NCBI GenBank assembly: GCA_044344145.1
Contig: JBIJDM010000090.1
Coordinates: 1 to 10,238, forward strand
Origin: JBAXGE01 sp044344145
GTDB taxonomy: Bacteria > Planctomycetota > Phycisphaerae > WQYP01
Direction of reading: 5' to 3'
Length of the DNA stretch: 10,238 nt
In this document: positions 7,755-10,238 of the stretch, in pieces
How the letters are laid out: each line of letters begins with the position of its first letter
Numbering within the stretch: position 1 is the first letter of the stretch
The notes under the pieces: model-generated
The model's database searches: none
What the model saw: the letters and a program-made list of their open reading frames with translations, nothing else
What the model was told of the DNA's origin: nothing
Made by a program: the position numbers and the translations under genes

Positions 7755-7763
7755 TGTTATACT
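7755..7763 (+). promoter_or_regulatory. Extended -10 promoter of carA
   Basis: TGTTATACT contains the extended -10 TG motif one base before TATACT (7758-7763, five of six matches). No strong -35 is visible; GTGCCA at 7735-7740 is a weak candidate at 17 nt spacing, which is tolerable for an extended -10 promoter. It lies 27 nt before the carA start, in the 84-bp gap after the DUF5107 gene, so carA can be transcribed independently. Confidence 0.5.
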
Positions 7764-7790
7764 TCCTCAGCCTTAGTAGGAGCTCTGGAC

Positions 7791-8984
7791 ATGGCCCAAT
7801 TGCCCGTTGCCAAGTTGGCGTTAGAGGATGGTTCGATCTTCGTAGGCACCGCGTTCGGCGCGGTGGGAACCAATGTCGGCGAAGTGGTCTTTAATACGTC
7901 GCTGGTGGGGTATCAGGAAATCCTGACCGACCCATCCTACAAAGGCCAACTGGTCACCATGACCTATACCCAGATCGGCAACTATGGCATTGCCGACGAA
8001 TCCGACTACGAATCCGCCCGGCCGCAGGTTGAGGGTTTCATCATCAAAGAACAGTCCCCGGTGGTGTCCAACTACCGTGCAGTCGAATCGCTGGACGCTT
8101 ATCTAAAGCGTTACGGCATCCCCGGCATTGCCGGTATTGATACCCGCGCACTGGTGCGTAAGTTACGTATTCAAGGGGCGTTAAAGGGTGTTTTATGCAC
8201 CGATCCCTTGCGTGTGAATGATAACGTGGCCTTGGTTGCCCAGGCCCGCGATTGGTGCGGTATGGCCGGGCTGGATCTGGCCAAAATTGTGACCCCAAAG
8301 GCTAACTATCAATGGGGCGAAAACAAGGGCTCATGGGCCCAGATTCGCGATGGCGATAGTAAGCCCCTATTCAAGGTCGTGGCGATTGATTGCGGCCTGA
8401 AGCGCAACATCCTGCGGAATCTGGTACAGGCCGGCTGTCAGGTTACGGGCGTGCCCGCCCATACCACGGCGGAAGAAATCCTCGCCCTGAAGCCCGATGG
8501 GGTGTTCGTCTCCAACGGCCCCGGCGATCCCGAGCCGGTGCACTATGTCCAGGAAACCCTCAAGAAACTCATCGGCCAAAAGCCGATCTTTGGCATCTGC
8601 CTGGGCCACCAGTTGTTGGGGCTGGCCATGGGCGCTACAACCTATAAACTCAAGTTCGGCCATCGTGGCGGTAATCAGCCCGTGCAGAACATCGGTACCG
8701 GCAAGGTGGAAATCACCTCCCAGAACCATGGCTTTGCCGTGGATGTGGAAAGCCTCCGCAAGGTGGGCGGCGAACCCACCCACATGAACCTCAACGACCA
8801 AACGCTGGAAGGCTTCCGCCACACCACCGCCCCGGTCTTCGCGGTGCAATACCACCCCGAAGCCAGCCCCGGCCCGCACGACTCCACCTACCTCTTCGAC
8901 TGCTTCGTGGAAATGATGCGCACCGGCAAGTCCCCCACCGCCGAACAAATGAACAAGGCGCAGGACCGGCGGAATGCGGTGTAA
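7791..8984 (+). CDS. carA: Carbamoyl phosphate synthetase small (glutaminase) subunit
   Basis: CarA hydrolyses glutamine and passes ammonia to the large subunit CarB, which makes carbamoyl phosphate for arginine and pyrimidine synthesis in the cytoplasm. The 397-residue length is normal. The N-terminal small-chain domain (about 5-135) contains the diagnostic NTSLVGYQEILTDPSYKGQ (35-53). The class I glutamine amidotransferase domain (about 194-378) has SNGPGDPEP, the nucleophile Cys270 in GICLGHQ, and His355 and Glu357 in QYHPEASPGP, so the catalytic triad is complete. The ATG at 7791 has AGGAG 8 nt upstream. carB is not next to it: the following gene is on the other strand. carA is therefore a separate unit here and must rely on a carB elsewhere. 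The final 25 residues are a polar tail. Confidence 0.98.
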   Translation: MAQLPVAKLALEDGSIFVGTAFGAVGTNVGEVVFNTSLVGYQEILTDPSYKGQLVTMTYTQIGNYGIADESDYESARPQVEGFIIKEQSPVVSNYRAVESLDAYLKRYGIPGIAGIDTRALVRKLRIQGALKGVLCTDPLRVNDNVALVAQARDWCGMAGLDLAKIVTPKANYQWGENKGSWAQIRDGDSKPLFKVVAIDCGLKRNILRNLVQAGCQVTGVPAHTTAEEILALKPDGVFVSNGPGDPEPVHYVQETLKKLIGQKPIFGICLGHQLLGLAMGATTYKLKFGHRGGNQPVQNIGTGKVEITSQNHGFAVDVESLRKVGGEPTHMNLNDQTLEGFRHTTAPVFAVQYHPEASPGPHDSTYLFDCFVEMMRTGKSPTAEQMNKAQDRRNAV

Positions 8985-9070
8985 CACCAGCCTTCGATTG
9001 CGCAATTAATAGATATCATCACGTATGGCAGACAGAAATGTTTGCCACACGTTTTTGTTGGATACGGCAA

Positions 9071-9106
9071 TATCTTTGTGTATCCGTGTTCATCTGTGGT
9101 TTCATC
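9071..9106. repeat. Possible dispersed intergenic repeat (GTGTTCATCTGTGG-type)
   Basis: The stretch after carA contains TATCCGTGTTCATCTGTGG and flanking bases that read as three imperfect units of about 10 bp (GTGTATCC, GTGTTCATCT, GTGGTTTCATCC). From memory, closely similar strings recur between genes in many environmental bacterial genomes, including planctomycetes. Only one copy is visible here, so the call rests on that recollection. The rest of the 273-bp carA-lipoprotein gap (8985-9257) holds the terminator at 9162-9202 and no gene I can support. Confidence 0.4.
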
Positions 9107-9161
9107 CCCCCGGTATTTTCGTTCCGTTCGTAGCGCCGTTGCGTGAGACACTCTTGCCTTC

Positions 9162-9202
9162 AAAAAAAAAACGCGGGGAATCGGACCGTCCGATTCCCCG
9201 CG
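9162..9202 (-). terminator. Intrinsic terminator of the lipoprotein gene
   Basis: CGCGGGGAATCGGA (9172-9185) pairs perfectly with TCCGATTCCCCGCG (9189-9202) in a 14-bp stem with a 3-nt loop. On the minus strand it is followed directly by ten Ts (plus-strand A-run at 9162-9171). It lies 55 bp downstream of the lipoprotein stop. There is no T-run on the plus-strand side, so it would stop carA transcripts less well, but no other carA terminator is seen. Confidence 0.93.
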
Positions 9203-9257
9203 CGCGATTCAGACGTAAGCCCCTTTGCAGAGCACACGTCAGATTTGGTTCTGCCGG

Positions 9258-9821
9258 TTACATCCCGGGCAGTTTGGCATCATTGAGCATCTTGGCTGCT
9301 TTGGCCACATCGTAGGCCTTCTTGAATTCATCCACGCGCAGTTGCCATTCGACTGGAAGATTGGGTTTCATCTTGGTCAGGTCCTGCAGGGCCTTTTCGG
9401 CCAGGTCCCACTTCTTTTCTTTGATGTAGTCCAAGCCCTGAGTGTAAATCAAATCAGCTTCGCCGGACCAGTTGCGGCCCACATCATAGGCGGTTTTCAG
9501 GCTGGCAATCTTGCCTGCCCATTCTGCGGGCAGGTTGTCTTTCATACCATTGAGATCATTGATCGCCTTTTCGGCGAGGTCCCACTTTTTATCCGCGATA
9601 TAGCCCATGCCATCGGTATACACCTTCTGGGCTTCGCCGGCCCAATCCTTGGCGGCAGCAACCACGGCTTCCGTGGCCTTGGGATCAAGTTTTGGCAGGG
9701 CCGGGAGGCTGCTGGTGGAAACGGTAGAAGGATTGGCAGGTGCCGCGGATTCCTCACGCTTACAGGCGACCAAGGTGGTACACATTACCACCGCCAAAGT
9801 CACAATCGCTAGATTTTTCAT
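9258..9821 (-). CDS. Lipoprotein with two tandem 58-residue TPR-like repeats
   Basis: This 187-residue protein starts with a lipoprotein signal: a short Lys-containing N-terminus, a hydrophobic core and the lipobox L17-V-A-C20. It should be lipid-anchored at Cys20. Lys21-Arg-Glu-Glu follows, then a Ser/Ala/Pro-rich spacer to about residue 50. The mature part is two tandem repeats, residues 60-117 and 118-175, each opening with W(A/S)GEA and sharing a KKWDLAEKA core and a C-terminal AYDV. The helical pattern resembles TPR or coiled helical hairpins. The ATG at 9821 has GGCGGAG 6 nt upstream. A strong terminator follows and a promoter precedes it, so it appears to be monocistronic. I do not recognise a named family; a scaffold or binding role in the envelope is a guess. 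Confidence 0.88.
   Translation of the reverse strand: MKNLAIVTLAVVMCTTLVACKREESAAPANPSTVSTSSLPALPKLDPKATEAVVAAAKDWAGEAQKVYTDGMGYIADKKWDLAEKAINDLNGMKDNLPAEWAGKIASLKTAYDVGRNWSGEADLIYTQGLDYIKEKKWDLAEKALQDLTKMKPNLPVEWQLRVDEFKKAYDVAKAAKMLNDAKLPGM
9297..9470 (-). repeat. Second copy of the 58-residue tandem repeat
   Basis: Residues 118-175 of the lipoprotein repeat residues 60-117 (encoded at 9471-9644) with no insertion or deletion. By eye, 32 of 58 positions are identical. The DNA period is exactly 174 bp, and stretches such as AGGTCCCACTT recur at that spacing. Confidence 0.9.
9471..9644 (-). repeat. First copy of the 58-residue tandem repeat
   Basis: Residues 60-117 form the N-terminal unit, from Trp60 (WAGEAQ) to the residues before Trp118 (WSGEAD). 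The best conserved part between the units is KKWDLAEKA followed by the DL and NLP motifs. Divergence at about 45 percent of positions suggests an old duplication. Confidence 0.9.
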
Positions 9822-9864
9822 CGTGGTCTCCGCCTAAGAGTTAACCATTGATATCGGTGAGAAA

Positions 9865-9892
9865 AGGTTAGGCGGGAAAATCTGGAAGTCAA
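9865..9892 (-). promoter_or_regulatory. Candidate promoter of the lipoprotein gene
   Basis: On the minus strand TTGACT (plus 9887-9892, five of six to the -35 consensus) is followed after 16 nt by TAACCT (plus 9865-9870, three of six to the -10 consensus). The predicted transcript would start about 35-40 nt before the ATG at 9821. The -35 is good and the -10 is weak. Confidence 0.42.
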
Positions 9893-9909
9893 ACGCGCAT
9901 CGGTGATTC

Positions 9910-9942
9910 GCAGTGCAGGAAATCGCCCCCCAGTAGCACTGC
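9910..9942 (-). other. Inverted repeat just after the right-edge gene
   Basis: GCAGTGC (9910-9916) and GCACTGC (9936-9942) are perfect 7-bp arms around a 19-nt loop, starting 4 nt beyond the stop codon of the upstream minus-strand gene. No T-run follows on the minus strand, so it is not a standard intrinsic terminator. It may protect the 3' end of the transcript or be chance. Confidence 0.3.
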
Positions 9943-9946
9943 AACG

Positions 9947-10238
9947 CTATTGCGGAATATTCACTTTCAACAGCATCAGGTAGCCATCCGTATCACCTGA
10001 AAGCTTTTCCTGTAACGGCTTGACCAAAGGTGGTAGTTCCGAGGTGGGCAACGCATCACGCTTGCGCGGAACCTGGTTCTTGCCTGTGATGCCGATCACG
10101 GCGACGCGGTCTTTATAGCGTTCCGCCATAACGAAATTGGTCTGAGGAATACTGGTTGAAAAGAGCTGCTCAAAGGTCGGGCCATACAGTCGCAGCCACG
10201 ATCCCGGGCCATTATACCACGCATTTTTACTGGTACTA
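9947..10238 (-). CDS. Unrecognised protein, C-terminal fragment
   Basis: An open frame runs from the right edge to a TAG at 9947-9949, giving 96 residues of C-terminal sequence. No start is needed inside the window: an internal ATG at 10129 exists, but the frame continues upstream through coding-like sequence (NAWYNGPGSWLRLYGPTFEQ) without a stop. The fragment has a Trp/Tyr-rich part, then FVMAERYKDRVAVIGITGKN, a Pro-rich charged part and the ending GYLMLLKVNIPQ. The alternating hydrophobic pattern suggests an alpha/beta fold, but I do not recognise the family. It points the same way as the lipoprotein gene, with 125 bp between them; that gap contains a candidate promoter, so they need not be cotranscribed. 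Confidence 0.6.
   Translation of the reverse strand, partial: STSKNAWYNGPGSWLRLYGPTFEQLFSTSIPQTNFVMAERYKDRVAVIGITGKNQVPRKRDALPTSELPPLVKPLQEKLSGDTDGYLMLLKVNIPQ

Noticed and set aside
8367..9005. Minus-strand 212-codon open frame
   Set aside because: It is antisense to the amidotransferase domain of carA; its His/Gly/Val-rich composition is a typical shadow pattern.
9025..9315. Plus-strand 96-codon frame downstream of carA
   Set aside because: It runs through the repeat-like motif, the terminator and into the antisense of the lipoprotein gene, and has no ribosome binding site or domain pattern.

Overview
The window most likely comes from a member of the Planctomycetota, possibly the Phycisphaerae. 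The main evidence is a three-gene minus-strand cassette: a DUF1549/DUF1553 protein, a Tat-exported DUF1501 protein and a large secreted protein with pre-peptidase C-terminal (PPC) domains. This trio is a hallmark of planctomycetes and some relatives. Linkers rich in Thr-Gln-Pro, the moderately GC-rich DNA and the separation of carA from carB fit this placement. The class-level guess is inference only.

Layout. Positions 1-4563 (minus strand) hold the compact cassette, transcribed right to left. The DUF1549/DUF1553 gene comes first, then DUF1501, then the PPC protein, which runs off the left edge. The gaps are only 13-14 bp, and the ribosome binding site of the second gene contains the stop codon of the first. 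A divergent intergenic region (about 4564-4729) carries nested inverted repeats and a good plus-strand promoter. Three plus-strand genes follow: a sugar phosphate isomerase/epimerase-like TIM barrel (4730-5524), an exported DUF5107-type protein with a helical, TPR-like tail (5658-7706), and carA (7791-8984), the glutaminase subunit of carbamoyl phosphate synthetase, with its own extended -10 promoter. carA converges on a minus-strand lipoprotein gene (9258-9821) built from two 58-residue repeats. A textbook intrinsic terminator for the lipoprotein gene lies between them. The right edge holds the C-terminal end of an unrecognised minus-strand gene (9947 to the edge).

How the genes may work together. 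The cassette products all carry export signals and probably act together at or outside the cytoplasmic membrane, but the biochemical role of such trios is not established. The isomerase-like and DUF5107 genes could both concern carbohydrates, which is weak inference. carA is housekeeping (arginine and pyrimidine synthesis) and looks unrelated to its neighbours.

I found no mobile element, CRISPR array, tRNA or rRNA, and no convincing new defence or biosynthetic system. The most interesting points are: the DUF1549 protein lacks the cysteine/histidine motif usual in its family; a lipoprotein is made of a tandem duplication; a motif that looks like a dispersed intergenic repeat lies downstream of carA; and there are several unexplained inverted repeats.
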